Source of the DNA: Aradus depressus
Lineage: Eukaryota; Arthropoda; Insecta; Hemiptera; Aradidae
DNA: 64,000 nucleotides
Assembly: GCA_963662175.1 (NCBI GenBank)
Contig: OY759224.1
Span: forward strand, 26,235,489 to 26,299,488
Direction of reading: 5' to 3'
The translations under genes were made by a program, and so were the position numbers. The notes beneath the pieces are model-generated. The model was not told the origin of the DNA and ran no database searches. It saw nothing but the letters and a program-made list of their open reading frames with translations. This document shows positions 52,723-62,044 of this stretch, piece after piece (positions within the stretch are counted from its first letter, which is position 1; each line of letters opens with the position of its first letter).

Positions 52723-53246
52723 TTTCCCTTCATTACGAAAGCTGTTTATCAGATTATACTCGTAAGCTAACTTCTCTTGCGGGCACACACATTCTGAAGC
52801 CCAAACTCATGTTTCTAAGTCACTAAGTCCTGATGGGTTGTTATATATTTTTTTGATGAGTTTCCCCTGTTCCTCTGTTCATCTTTTATCTCCGTGTACT
52901 TTGCTACTTATGTACCCTTTAACCTACTTAAAGTTAAGATGGCTAAGTTCTGAAGAGGGGTGGGGGTGGGTGGGGGGGGGGGGGGGGGGAATTTGCCCGG
53001 AAAATTAATTAAAAGGAGGCCGGAAAAAAGAAATTCAGAACTTGGTAATTCTACTCAAAAAGAATTTTTCAACTCTTACTCGACTAAAATTCTAACAAGA
53101 GATGGACTCAAAATGAAGCTTCATTAACGTTAGAATTTGTTATTGTTAGAATGGAGGATGAAAGTAAACTAAAAAATTGGGAAATTAGGAGGGAATAAAT
53201 ATAATATGACATTACTTTCCCAGTTGTACATAGTAAAGGGTAATTT
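52723..53246. other. unclassified stretch with a G run
   Basis: GGGTGGGGGTGGGTGG continues into an ~18-base G run (about 52972-52989). No exon or repeat end recognised. Confidence 0.2.
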
Positions 53247-53599
53247 GAGGGCGCCGGTAGCTCAGTGGTATGCGTGCTTGCCTTCTGAGCTCAAGGTTGT
53301 GGGTTCAAAACCCGGCCGAGGCCTTTAGTTTATTTTATCTGGGAGGTAAAATAAACTTAAGCACGCTGTCCTTCGGATGGGACGTTAAGCGATGGTCCCG
53401 AGCCTGTACGATGTCAGGTACTCGTTAAAGACCCCTGCCCTAGGTGAATAAAAATTTAGGGTAGGCAAAATTTAGGACTCCCAGAGTAGAGTCGGGCTCA
53501 TGTCCACCAGAGAGACGAAAGAGCGCACTGGTAGCAGGCGATATGACCTCGTTGTTAAAAGGCCGGGCATGAGCCATAAAACCTAACCTAACCTAACCC
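53247..53599 (+). repeat. SINE-A, full length
   Basis: GAGGGCGCCGGTAGCTCAGT to CATAAAACCTAACCTAACCT plus AACC, the longest CCTAA tail in the window. CATAGTAAAGGG occurs at 53229-53240 and 53600-53611, with six extra bases on the left. Confidence 0.93.
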
Positions 53600-54860
53600 C
53601 ATAGTAAAGGGGAAGTTATGTAATCGGTCAAAAATTCGATGTTGAGTTTTCAACGGAATTTTATGTTTTCCGATCTCTAAAAAGGGGACACCTCTGGAAG
53701 AAATGCCGGAAAAAACCAACAAAAAAAAAATCTGTGTGTCAGTTCTCTGTATGTCTGAGAACACGATAACTCCCGATAGAATGTATATACCTAAACGAAA
53801 TTTTGTATGTGAAGGCAGACAACGACACCTATTGTTTTTCAGCCAAATCGGTCAAAGGAGAGGGGGGATTAGAGGAGAGGTTTAACTCAAAAACTCTAAT
53901 AACTAACTATTGAATGAATGTATCGACATGGAATTTCATATATAAATTTGAAATCCTATAAGGACGACACTTATTAATTTTAAGCCAAATCGAATGAAGG
54001 GATGGGGGATCAGGGGGAGGCTCAACTAAAAAAAACCCAAAGTAACTGCCGATGTACTGATATAATCCAGCGTTTCCCAACCTTTTTTGGATCGCGTACC
54101 ACTTGGTAGTACATCATGCTAACTTGTACCACTTCCTAAAAATTATTGTATTTCGTGAAATTTGTTATTTCGACTGTTATTTTATTTGCATTATAAATTT
54201 TATAGGGTAATCATGTATTCACATCATATAATGAGACAAATTACATTGAAACACGCCTAAACGTCATGTCTATCATTTGTAGAACTCGGCAATACATCAC
54301 TGTTCTGTTTTGCTTGAGATTTTGGCACGTACTGGTTCTTAACCACTGATCCATAGGTTATTGAAAAAAAAAAAAATCAATACGGGGGGGGATCAATGAA
54401 TTTTAATAAACAAAGACGATACAATCACAAACAATAACCTGTCACTTGTGAGCCGCGCGGTGAAGTGAACGAGAGTGCAGCGCCATCACAACAGTGGCGG
54501 TGACATCTCAAGTTACTGATGGCTAACGGCTAAATTTAAAAGTGCACTCCAAAAAAACGATATCGATTGCCGGATTTTCAATCATCGACTGTACATATTA
54601 TCATATTTACTGTATAATATTATTTATTAAAATAATTTTTATGAATTATAGGAAGAAACGTTTCTATGATATTTTTATGATTTAATTTTTTTATATTTTT
54701 TATGTCCGCCATTATTGATTATTTTTCGCGTACCACCAACCAGCAACTCGCGTACCACAGGTTGGGAAACGCTGTGTCGATTATATTATAATCGACACTG
54801 GTCACACAGTCTACTGGTTCTAGAGGGAGAACGAAAACATAATTGACTCGCCAACGACTT
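53600..54860 (+). repeat. repeat B copy split by a hAT-like element
   Basis: GGGAAGTTATGTAATCGGTC, AACGGAATTTTATGTTTTCC, TTTTCAGCCAAATCGGTC and other B blocks to ~54067; then B resumes at 54775 (GTCGATTATATTATAATCGA) and ends GACTCGCCAACGACTTC. A second B 5' end (CTCAACTATACGAAGTATAG) follows at once at 54878, so B units can lie head to tail. Confidence 0.7.
54068..54774. mobile_element. non-autonomous hAT-like element, 707 bp
   Basis: Ends CAGCGTTTCCCAACCTTTTT and (inverted) CAGCGTTTCCCAACCTGTGG, both followed by GCGTACCAC-type repeats. This matches the CAG..TTCCCAACC ends of many hAT/Charlie-type elements. A matching 8-bp target duplication is not visible. No transposase frame. Confidence 0.75.
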
Positions 54861-54867
54861 CTTACTT

Positions 54868-55040
54868 CCTCAACTATACGAAGTATAGGAGAAGATATGT
54901 AATCGGTCAAAAATTCGATGCCGATTTTTCAACGGAATTTCATGTATTCTGACCTCCTGATTCCAAAAAATTAAAAAAAATAAATAAATAATTTCTGTCT
55001 TTCTGTGAACACAACTCCTGATTCAATCTATTTATTAAAT
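54868..55040 (+). repeat. repeat B 5' part
   Basis: CTCAACTATACGAAGTATAG, GATATGTAATCGGTCAAAAA, AACGGAATTTCATGTATTCT and GTGAACACAACTCCTGATTC. Confidence 0.65.
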
Positions 55041-55900
55041 TTACCGATCCGAAAATTAATATATAAAACAATCGAAAAATTGACACGATTTTTCGATTAA
55101 AACCTTTTGTTTCGTGTTTCCGGGGCCACAAATTAATGCTTTAATAGATTCCAATGTAGGAGCTGTGGTTCTTAACCTTCCCACAATGACATGGTTCTGC
55201 ACTATAACTACTAACTGGTGAATAAAAACACAACAGATTGGTTATATATGTTCGGCTAAGTGTAGAAGTGCAAAATAGTCTCTGATGTTATTCATAATTA
55301 CCTTAGTACCGGATTTCCTCAGTCACTTCACTTCACTTCACCTTTTCATTTTTATTTATTCTACAATCTATACAAAAATAAATAAGCAGAAGTTTTGATT
55401 ATAAGGAGACATGATAAAATAATAAGTAATACAAAATATTTAAAACATAATAAGAAGGAAAAAAGAAATGAATAATACAAAATAATAGCAAACATAAACA
55501 AAAAAAAATAAATAGAATATGTACTGAATCATTGATGGTACATGAATAAACAAAAACCATAGAATAAAAGAGATAAAAAAAATTTAAAAAAATAATAAAT
55601 AAATTAAAATAATGAAAATAAAAAATAAAAATATATAAGAAATTCGACGAGGACCAGTAGGACTCCCGCACACTGCCATCGCTGACCCCCACCACACTGC
55701 TCAATCATCCTCTGTCCAGCAGTGGAGGAAAACCAGGAGGCGTGGCTTCGAAAGGACAGAGGCGTGTGGGGAGAATCCGGGCATCACCAGCAATCACATA
55801 AAAAAAAAAAAATGGCGTGTCAAAAAAAAAAAAATAAAAATAAAATGAATTAATAATTTATATTAATTATTAATAAAACACAAAAACTAACGATTTTTTC
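55041..55900. other. AT-rich intron-like sequence
   Basis: CACTTCACTTCACTTCACC direct repeat at 55323. 55380-55640 is almost pure A/T, giving a low-complexity minus-strand frame (55399-55704) that is not a gene. Confidence 0.25.
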
Positions 55901-55912
55901 TTTCATTTAGAA

Positions 55913-56258
55913 GAGGGCGCCGGTAGCTCAGTGGTATGCGTGCTTGACTTCTGAGCTCAAGGTCGTGGGTTCGTAGCCCGACCGAGGCCCTTAGTTTATT
56001 TTATCTGGGAGGTAAAATAAACTTAAGCACGCCGTCCTTCGGATGGGACGTTAAGCGATGGTCCCGAGCCTGTACGATGTCAGGTACTCGTTAAAGACCC
56101 CTATCCTAGATGAATAAAAATTTAGGGTAGGCAAAATTTAGGACTGCCACAGTAGAGTCGGGCTCATGTCCACCAGAGTGACGAAAGAGCGCTCTGGTAG
56201 TAGGCGATATGACCTCGTAGTTAAAGCCCGGGCATGAGTCATAAAACCTAACCTAACC
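55913..56258 (+). repeat. SINE-A, full length with perfect 12-bp target-site duplication
   Basis: GAGGGCGCCGGTAGCTCAGT to CATAAAACCTAACCTAACC. TTTCATTTAGAA at 55901-55912 and 56259-56270. It lies only 80 bp upstream of the exon at 56337, within a presumed intron. Confidence 0.97.
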
Positions 56259-56336
56259 TTTCATTTAGAATATTTTTTATGATGTAGGTGAATCATTTCA
56301 AAAGAACAATCTTAACAGCGTTCTTTTGTTGGACAG

Positions 56337-56615
56337 GTAACGCCGGAGCTGACGCCGGGCGGTCGACGAGGCGGTGGCGCTGCTGGTGCCGGTGGAGGCG
56401 GTGCGGGTCGAGCACCTCCTCGGACCACACAAGAGACAGCCTCCTCAAGTTCCGACGATGACGTCATGACAACCCCCGTCCAGTTTCGAAGTTCTCCTCC
56501 CCGAGGCACCCACAGGCCAGCTCATGTCTTGCTCCCCCAGGAAGCGTCCCCCAGAAAGAGGCATAAGAACACCGCCCCACCTAGGCCATGTCTCGACTTT
56601 GAAAAAATGCAACAG
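56337..56615 (+). CDS. internal coding exon of an unidentified nuclear-type protein (weak FAM53-like motif)
   Basis: Acceptor TTCTTTTGTTGGACAG and donor ATGCAACAG|GTAAGG bound exactly 93 codons, phase 0 to phase 0. The frame begins VTPELTPGGRRGGGAAGAGG, passes ETASSSSDDDVMTTPVQF and RSSPPRGTHRPAHVLLPQ, and ends SPRKRHKN and PRPCLDFEKMQQ. The glycine-rich tract, acidic serine cluster and basic SPRKRHK (possible nuclear signal) are typical of an unstructured nuclear regulator. The end resembles, from memory, the conserved basic plus RPSLD..KM stretch near the C-terminus of FAM53 proteins; this is a lead, not an identification. GC-rich third positions contrast sharply with the flanks. Continues in phase from 41133-41341. 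Confidence 0.65.
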
Positions 56616-56632
56616 GTAAGGATTTTCACTTT

Positions 56633-56735
56633 TTCACTTTCCCAGCTGTACGAAGTATAGTAAAAGGTACGTAATTGGTTTAGAATCTCATGTTTTCCGT
56701 CCTCCAGATCCCAAATATGAAAAAAACAAAACATG
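56633..56735 (+). repeat. repeat B 5' end
   Basis: CTTTCCCAGCTGTACGAAGT, GTACGTAATTGGTTTAGAAT and TCATGTTTTCCGTCCTCC. It begins 18 bp after the exon donor. Confidence 0.6.
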
Positions 56736-57281
56736 AAAACAAAGGGGTACAGCTACAACTACGTCTAGTATATTCAGTTTTTCGAATTAAAACACAGGAA
56801 ATATTTCTTATTTTACTTATTTCATATAAATTTATGATATACAATTCATGGTAACTATCATAATCCATTATCAATTAATTTCACTAGAAGTAGAATGAGC
56901 TGTATTATTGGTGTCAATTCTGTAGTACGATTTATTTTATTTCTCTTTCAAGAGAAGGATGCCTGTCAGTACTAAGTTTGGTATATTACGCATAGATGGC
57001 GGTTCGCGACTCTTCTACTAACTTCGAGACAAAATCATTCCGGATTTGGCCTAATTTTTTGTTTTTATGCTGCCGTATTTAAGGGATGAAAGATGAAGGG
57101 TTAAAATTTGTTTTAAAATAATTCGTACTACTTTCTATCGGCGTTTGTTTCCATTATTCTACGATTATTATTTTAGGAGATATAAGCTCTCAAAGTGTGA
57201 CACATTTCTGTGACGCACTTTAACCACCCATACCGCCGGGAAAGACGTAGTTCTATGTAGTAAATCCAAAACTATAGTTAT
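56736..57281. other. intron-like sequence, no feature seen
   Basis: Ordinary AT-rich sequence. No exon or repeat end recognised. Confidence 0.2.
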
Positions 57282-57388
57282 TATGACTCATGCCCGGGCT
57301 TTAACTACGAGATCATATCGCCTACTACCAGAGGGCTCTTTCGTCACTCTGGACAAGAGCCCGACTCTACTATGGGAGTCTTAAATTA
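57282..57388 (-). repeat. SINE-A 3' fragment
   Basis: TTATGACTCATGCCCGGGCT to CCCGACTCTACTATGGGAGT. Confidence 0.8.
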
Positions 57389-57560
57389 AAGAATGGGTTT
57401 GTAGTAGAATATGGGTTTGTAGTAGAATATGGGTTTGTAGTGTATATAAGAGATGAGGGCTATATGACATAATATCAAAGTACAAGAAGAAAATATAAAT
57501 ATGTACATAAGAGTATTCTTTATAATAAAAGAGTATTCTTTATAATAAAAATACACGATA
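57389..57560. repeat. short tandem duplications
   Basis: GAATATGGGTTTGTAGTA repeats about 2.7 times from 57393 (18-bp unit). AAGAGTATTCTTTATAATAA is doubled at 57508-57550. Confidence 0.8.
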
Positions 57561-57661
57561 TATACACTTAGTGGCGCATAATATTTTGTGTATTTTTATT
57601 CTATAGACTTTATACGCATTTTGATTCGAGATATTTTGTGGTCTTCAACCTATGAACAAAA

Positions 57662-57928
57662 ATGTGGATTCCCCGATGGGGAGAAACTCATGTTTTTGGA
57701 AGGGGACTCAAGTTTGGCTTAGGACACCAGCCCATGTGGCTTCGTGCCAAAGTCCTCAATTATTATAACCCATATAATGATATTACCCAACCAGCCTACC
57801 TTAGACCAGATCTAACTGTCGAACCGTTCTTTAGTACTAGAGTGGGGGAACATTTGAGTGGGGGCGACTCAGAATTCATCCAACATCTTCAAACCACAAA
57901 GCCTCTTTACTACGCAAAGATGGTGTGA
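57662..57928 (+). CDS. unrecognised 88-residue open frame upstream of a genomic poly(A)
   Basis: Starts ATG, ends AKMV-stop. The protein includes GRGLKFGLGHQPMWLRAKVL, NYYNPYNDITQPAYLRPDL and GGDSEFIQHLQTTKP. It is not low-complexity, uses a balanced amino-acid set and has no signal peptide or membrane segment. About 290 bp downstream an AATAAA merges into A15 (58199-58216), the look of a retrocopy or LINE 3' end. It could be the end of a retroposed gene, ORF sequence of an unknown retroelement, or a 3' exon. I do not recognise the family. Confidence 0.3.
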   Translation: MWIPRWGETHVFGRGLKFGLGHQPMWLRAKVLNYYNPYNDITQPAYLRPDLTVEPFFSTRVGEHLSGGDSEFIQHLQTTKPLYYAKMV

Positions 57929-58216
57929 TGTAAAAATCTTAATATGTTCCTACTTTATTAATTTATCGAGTCACTGTCATGTCCATTCTCATTATTATTG
58001 TTGATTATATCTAAGCATACATATTCGCTTTTCTATTGATATATTCAAATATATAATAATATATAACAATATGTTAATAATTAAACAGTGATTGTACAGT
58101 CCTAGCTGACTGCTCCCCCTCCCACACTCAGACTCCGTCTTCTGGAAGGAGGTAGCCTATTTATCATTTGTCTTATTTGTAAAGATTTAAAAGTATTGAA
58201 TAAAAAAAAAAAAAAA
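57929..58216 (+). other. 3' UTR-like sequence ending in poly(A)
   Basis: AT-rich, then GACTGCTCCCCCTCCCACAC, then TATTGAATAAA directly followed by an A run. Fits a reverse-transcribed 3' end. No clear target duplication found around it. Confidence 0.4.
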
Positions 58217-58266
58217 AGTTTTCACATTGTCAATGTGACATTATTGTTAAAATTAAATTTTTTGAT

Positions 58267-58555
58267 AATAGGTTGCGTGCTAGCCTACTGATCTCAAGAT
58301 CGCGGGTACGTAACCAGGGCGAGGTCCTTAGATTTTTTATCTGTGAGGCGAAAAAACGTTGAGCACGCCGTCCTTCAGATAGGACGCTAAGCGACAGGTC
58401 CCGAGTCTGTACGATGTCAGGTAACTCGTTAATGACTCCTACCCTAGGTGAATTTAAATTTAGCGTAGGCAATATTTAGGACTTTCATAGTAGAGTCGGG
58501 CCTCCAGAGAGACGAAGGGGCACTCAGCTTGTAGGCGATATGACCTCGTGGTTTA
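58267..58555 (+). repeat. SINE-A, 5' segment, interrupted by a Harbinger element
   Basis: GCGTGCTAGCCTACTGATCT through GAGCACGCCGTCCTTCAGAT to GGCGATATGACCTCGTGG. The remaining end (AAGCCCGGACATGAGTAA) lies beyond 59457. Confidence 0.85.
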
Positions 58556-59456
58556 GGCCAGTCGTCCACTGGGACCGGAAAGTTGCGAAAAGTAGCGAAA
58601 TCAGTTCGTCAGAATTCGGCCGAAAATGCACGAACGATCCAAACATGTGACAAGGTGGGGGACCGCGTCCACTAGACCCGTATCGTTCGTCAGTTTTCGG
58701 CCGAACAGGTGCGAAGTGCGAAGCGATCCCATTCTGCTGGGATTTTACGGACGAACAGGTGCGAAAGAGCTTAAAAAAACATGGTCTGTGAAAAGTAAAT
58801 AATTCTTCTGATGATTCCTCCGGGGGTCAGTACAACGCATCGTCCTATTTTCACGAATTAGATCGTAGTGGAACCTTCTTTGTAAATCAATAAAAAATTA
58901 CTTACATTTTTTGTACTACGTTTGTTTAGTTATTCGTTTGTATCGTTATTATGTACCTTAGTTTAGTTTGAAAGTATAAAAAAATACAGTTTGTGTAAAA
59001 AAAAAGTACAGTGATTTTTTCTTTCTTTCCACTTACTTTAATGTAACAGCCAGCCGTTCTTGTGGGGAAATCGCCACACGAAAATTACTGAATTTTTCGA
59101 GCCTTGAGTAGATGTTGTCAAGAATGTATTGAAAAGTGTCCTTTTCCATTCGAAAATAGGAGAAGTGGTGATTATCATCGACTTGAAGGTCATGCCACAA
59201 ATGAGAAAATTCGCCAAACTCTTCTCTTTTTACGAATATGGGATTCACCCACATTTCCCGTCTACGTCTATATCGCCTTCGTCGATAAATCAAAGGTGAT
59301 AATTCCAACGCTAAAAATTCGTCGTCAGAATCATCGGAAAAACCGTTCCGAAGAGCCATCCCGTCTATCAATGGACGATCGGCATTCGCACGAACGGCTT
59401 CGCCCGATTTCGTTGCTTCGCAGTTCGCAACTTTCCGGTCCCAGTGGACGACTAGG
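58556..59456. mobile_element. PIF/Harbinger element, 901 bp, internally deleted
   Basis: Ends GGCCAGTCGTCCACTGGG and (inverted) CCTAGTCGTCCACTGGGACC are near-perfect inverted repeats of about 30 bp. The 3-bp TTA duplicates (58553-58555 and 59457-59459) are the expected Harbinger target, as the intact SINE reads GTTAAAGCCC there. The left interior repeats TTCGTCAG-TTTTCGGCCGAACA / GACGAACAGGTGCGAA. It encodes only the transposase N-terminus (59033-59371, minus). Confidence 0.93.
59033..59371 (-). pseudogene. Harbinger (HARBI1-like) transposase N-terminal exon
   Basis: A 112-codon minus-strand frame: MIDGMALRNGFSDDSDDEFL, then RRRRYRRRREMWVNPIFVKR, EEFGEFSHLWHDLQVDDNHH, FSYFRMEKDTFQYILDNIYS and SPQERLAVTLK. 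Basic-rich start, W..PI...R...GEF..L...L..D...F..YFRM....F..L and SP.ERLAVTL are the conserved opening of PIF/Harbinger transposases, about the first third of the protein. The frame ends at ATTAAA|GTAAGT, a perfect splice donor, so the original gene probably had an intron here. The DDE catalytic part is gone, leaving the element dependent on a partner. The frame is unbroken, so the insertion is fairly recent. Confidence 0.88.
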
Positions 59457-59459
59457 TTA

Positions 59460-59476
59460 AAGCCCGGACATGAGTA
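59460..59476 (+). repeat. SINE-A 3' remnant beyond the Harbinger element
   Basis: AAGCCCGGACATGAGTA continues the SINE interrupted at 58555. Confidence 0.85.
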
Positions 59477-60212
59477 ACTTTAAACTTCGTCTGACTGGAA
59501 ATTTTTTGTACATTCATTGGGGCGATATAACTGTGTTACTTTTGCTCCTATCTCAACTCAGGAGGTAACACTGACTTGGAAATTTTATGAGGAATATTTT
59601 TGATAAGAATCCATTTTTCGGTGAGATTAACAGTTTTCGCTGAAATCAAGCAAACGTAAACAAATGAAAAGAAGTATACTCAGTAATAAGGAAGTCAAGT
59701 GACAATATTCATTAAGATTTTATAGTGTTCATGATACAGCGGTAAAAACAAGTGTAAAAGTTATGTAACTGTATGAGGTCTTACATAATAGGAGAAACTA
59801 GATATCTATATGTATGTATCTAGCTGAAATAAGAAAATTTTCACATTAAATTTTGATATTTTCAACCACGGGGAAAATTTCAAATTTGCCAAAACTAACA
59901 AACCAGTGACCGTTCGTAAAACCTTACGTTTACTTTTTCTTGATACAAAGATACAATAAAAGCTGTAAAGTACAGTGTTTTATAGAAAAGTTTCAAAAAC
60001 AATTATTTATGAGAAAAGAAATATGTTAGAAAGATAATGATAATAGTTGAAAACTTTTTTGCAAAGATATTGTGAAATTTAATAAAAAATAAAAACAAAC
60101 GTAATATCATGTTGAATTTATTATACCTTACTTTTATAATCTTTCAATATGATAATTTGAGGCAATTGAGGTATTTTTATTTAAAACAAATTTTCTTTAT
60201 TTCATAAGAAGT
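59477..60212. other. AT-rich stretch, no feature seen
   Basis: No exon, repeat end or RNA recognised. Confidence 0.2.
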
Positions 60213-60471
60213 TTCGACTACTTGTCATTTTCAATTCTAAATACAGAATTGTATATAAATTACTCTTTTATATAATTTTCTACTAAATCACATTTACACA
60301 GGGTTATATGTTTTATTGATAATATTAGATTTTAAAAAAATGTAAGGGTGAAATTTGACAAATGTGATTTAGTAGAAAATCTTGACGACAATCAATGTTG
60401 TATAATATATGATTGGAAGAGTAATTTATATACAATTTTGTATTTGGAATTGAAAATGACAAGAAGTCGAA
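60213..60471. repeat. foldback element with nested inverted repeats
   Basis: Outer arms 60213-60267 and 60417-60471 are ~93% reverse-complementary (TTCGACTACTTGTCATTTTC against GAAAATGACAAGAAGTCGAA). Inner arms 60275-60295 and 60360-60380 are exact 21-bp inverted repeats (ACTAAATCACATTT core). The centre is AT-rich. No coding frame. Confidence 0.9.
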
Positions 60472-60780
60472 CCGTCTAAATGATGGGAAAGATAAGGTAG
60501 AAAGAAAGGGAAGATGAAATGGAAAGAAAAGAATGATAAGGTAGAGAGAAAGAAAAAAATTGGAAAGTTAAAATAGAAGGAAAGGAGAGATAAGATGGAA
60601 AGATAGGAAATATGTGGTGTAAACAAAGAATGATGAAGCAAAAAGAGAGAAAGGAAAGTAAAGATAAGGACAGAAAGAAATGAAGGATAAGGCAGAGAGA
60701 AAGAGAAGATGAGTTGAAAAGAGAGGAGGGGAAGTGATGGATGGATGTGGAGGGGAGGGTGGTGGGAGGAAGGATAAACC
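60472..60780. repeat. polypurine tract, ~300 bp
   Basis: The plus strand is almost all A and G, in degenerate repeats such as GATAAGGTAGAGAGAAAG and GGAAAGAAAAGAATG. Overlapping minus-strand frames (60426-60833) are serine/leucine/phenylalanine-rich by composition and are not genes. Confidence 0.85.
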
Positions 60781-61060
60781 AACTCAGCTGAGATATATTG
60801 ATTGGAGGGGAAATGCCCATTCATACCGCCCACTCACTCTACCTTCCCCACCTCACCTCGCCGTCCATATAGTATCATCCCCCCTCTCACTCTCTCTCTC
60901 TCTAGTAGCCGAGCGAATGTGGAGCCTACTCAGGTGTGGAGCCTACTCTTCCAGTGTTCTTATCTTCACCAAGCAATGCACTTCTCGATTTTACATCAAC
61001 TACGATTTGACTCTTCAAAGTTTAGTTTAAACCAGATTTAGTAAGCTTTGCGGGAGAAGA
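60781..61060. other. unclassified stretch with possible splice acceptor
   Basis: TCACTCTCTCTCTCTCTAG (60888-60906) looks like a branch/polypyrimidine/AG site, followed by GTGGAGCCTACT twice (12-bp words at 60918 and 60937). No convincing coding exon follows. Confidence 0.25.
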
Positions 61061-61440
61061 TCTTTTGTTTTTTACCATTATTAACTTCCCAACAAACAGG
61101 AAAGTTATTGTAAAAATCTAAATCAAAATTTTCATCATATTTTTATGTTTCAAGGTCATTACCAGTATTTTTACACTCTTTTTGGAAATAAGTGTGTGTG
61201 TAGGTATGTAAATTTTTCCTGCACGATATCTCGCGAATGAAAAATGATATCGACTCCGTTTTGGTGCCAATCGAAGTGATTCAACGTAAATATGATCTGA
61301 AAGGAATTTTATCAAATTCGGTCCACACGTTTTCCTGTTTGAACAAAAAGACTGTTAAAAAAGTGGATTTTAGGAAAAGATCCATCCGATCTAATTTGTT
61401 CTGGTGGCAATGTAGCATCTTTTAGAAGCAGATTGAAAAA
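61061..61440. other. unclassified repeat-like stretch
   Basis: AACTTCCCAACAAACAGGAA, CACGATATCTCGCGAATGAA and GGTGCCAATCGAAGTGATTC look like parts of an interspersed repeat, but no second copy is in the window. Confidence 0.25.
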
Positions 61441-61499
61441 CTGGCTATATGGCGTCTGAAAATTTTGAACGGGAGGGTGGGTTATGAAGGGCTAGGTAT

Positions 61500-62044
61500 A
61501 AAAATTGTTCTAGCTCATTAACGGATTGTCATGAAATTTCACATATAGTATTCTTAATAGCCAATTGAAAAATAGGGTGTGTGAGGTCTCAAAATACTTG
61601 AAGGGAGGGGGGGTGAGAGGGTCCTATGAATAAATATAGAGCTAGCTCATAAACGGAAGGTCGGATCGTGATGAAATTTCACATGTAGTATTCTTAATAG
61701 CCAATTGAAAAATAGGGTATGTGAGGTCACGAAATTCTTAAGGGAAAGGGTTTTTTTTGTGGGGGGGGGGGGGGGGGGGGGTTAAACATAAAAATATGTC
61801 TAGCTCATCAACGGATGATCAGATTTTAATGAAATTTAACATGCAGTCATCTTAAAAGCCAAGTTGGAAAATAGGGTGTATGGTGTCTCCAAATTCTTAA
61901 CAGGGGCTATGAGGGGGAGTGGGGGGCTAAGCATAAAAATTGTGGTAACCATTAACGGATAATCGGATTGTAATGAAATTAATCATGTAGTATTCTTAAA
62001 AGCCAAATTGAAAAAAAAGGGTGTGTGACGTTTCAAAAATCTTA
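61500..62044. repeat. tandem array of ~140-bp units, 4 copies
   Basis: TAGCTCATNAACGGA, then ATGAAATTTCACATGTAGTA, TCTTAATAGCCAATTGAAAA and ATAGGGTGTGTGAGGTC recur at about 61512, 61650, 61800 and 61940. A ~20-base G run (about 61760-61781) lies in the third interval. Confidence 0.85.

Noticed and set aside
54878..54895. loxP-like site (ACTATACGAAGTATAG) in repeat B
   Set aside because: Only the short ATACGAAGTAT-like part matches; it is a conserved piece of an interspersed repeat with no recombinase nearby.
55399..55704. 101-codon hydrophobic frame
   Set aside because: Encoded by nearly pure A/T sequence on the minus strand; no start context or homology.
55913..55990. tRNA gene in the head of SINE-A copies (A and B boxes present)
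   Set aside because: The acceptor stem does not pair fully, the anticodon loop is oversized, and the same head is followed by the same ~270-bp body in many copies with target duplications. These are SINEs, not tRNA genes.
60426..60833. 135- and 114-codon serine/leucine/phenylalanine-rich frames resembling membrane proteins
   Set aside because: They are the pyrimidine strand of the polypurine tract; the apparent hydrophobicity is a composition effect.
60888..61030. A further exon of the 56-kb gene after the CTCTCTCTAG acceptor
   Set aside because: With phase 0 the first codon is a stop, and no donor with an open frame was found; 12-bp duplicated words suggest local repetition instead.
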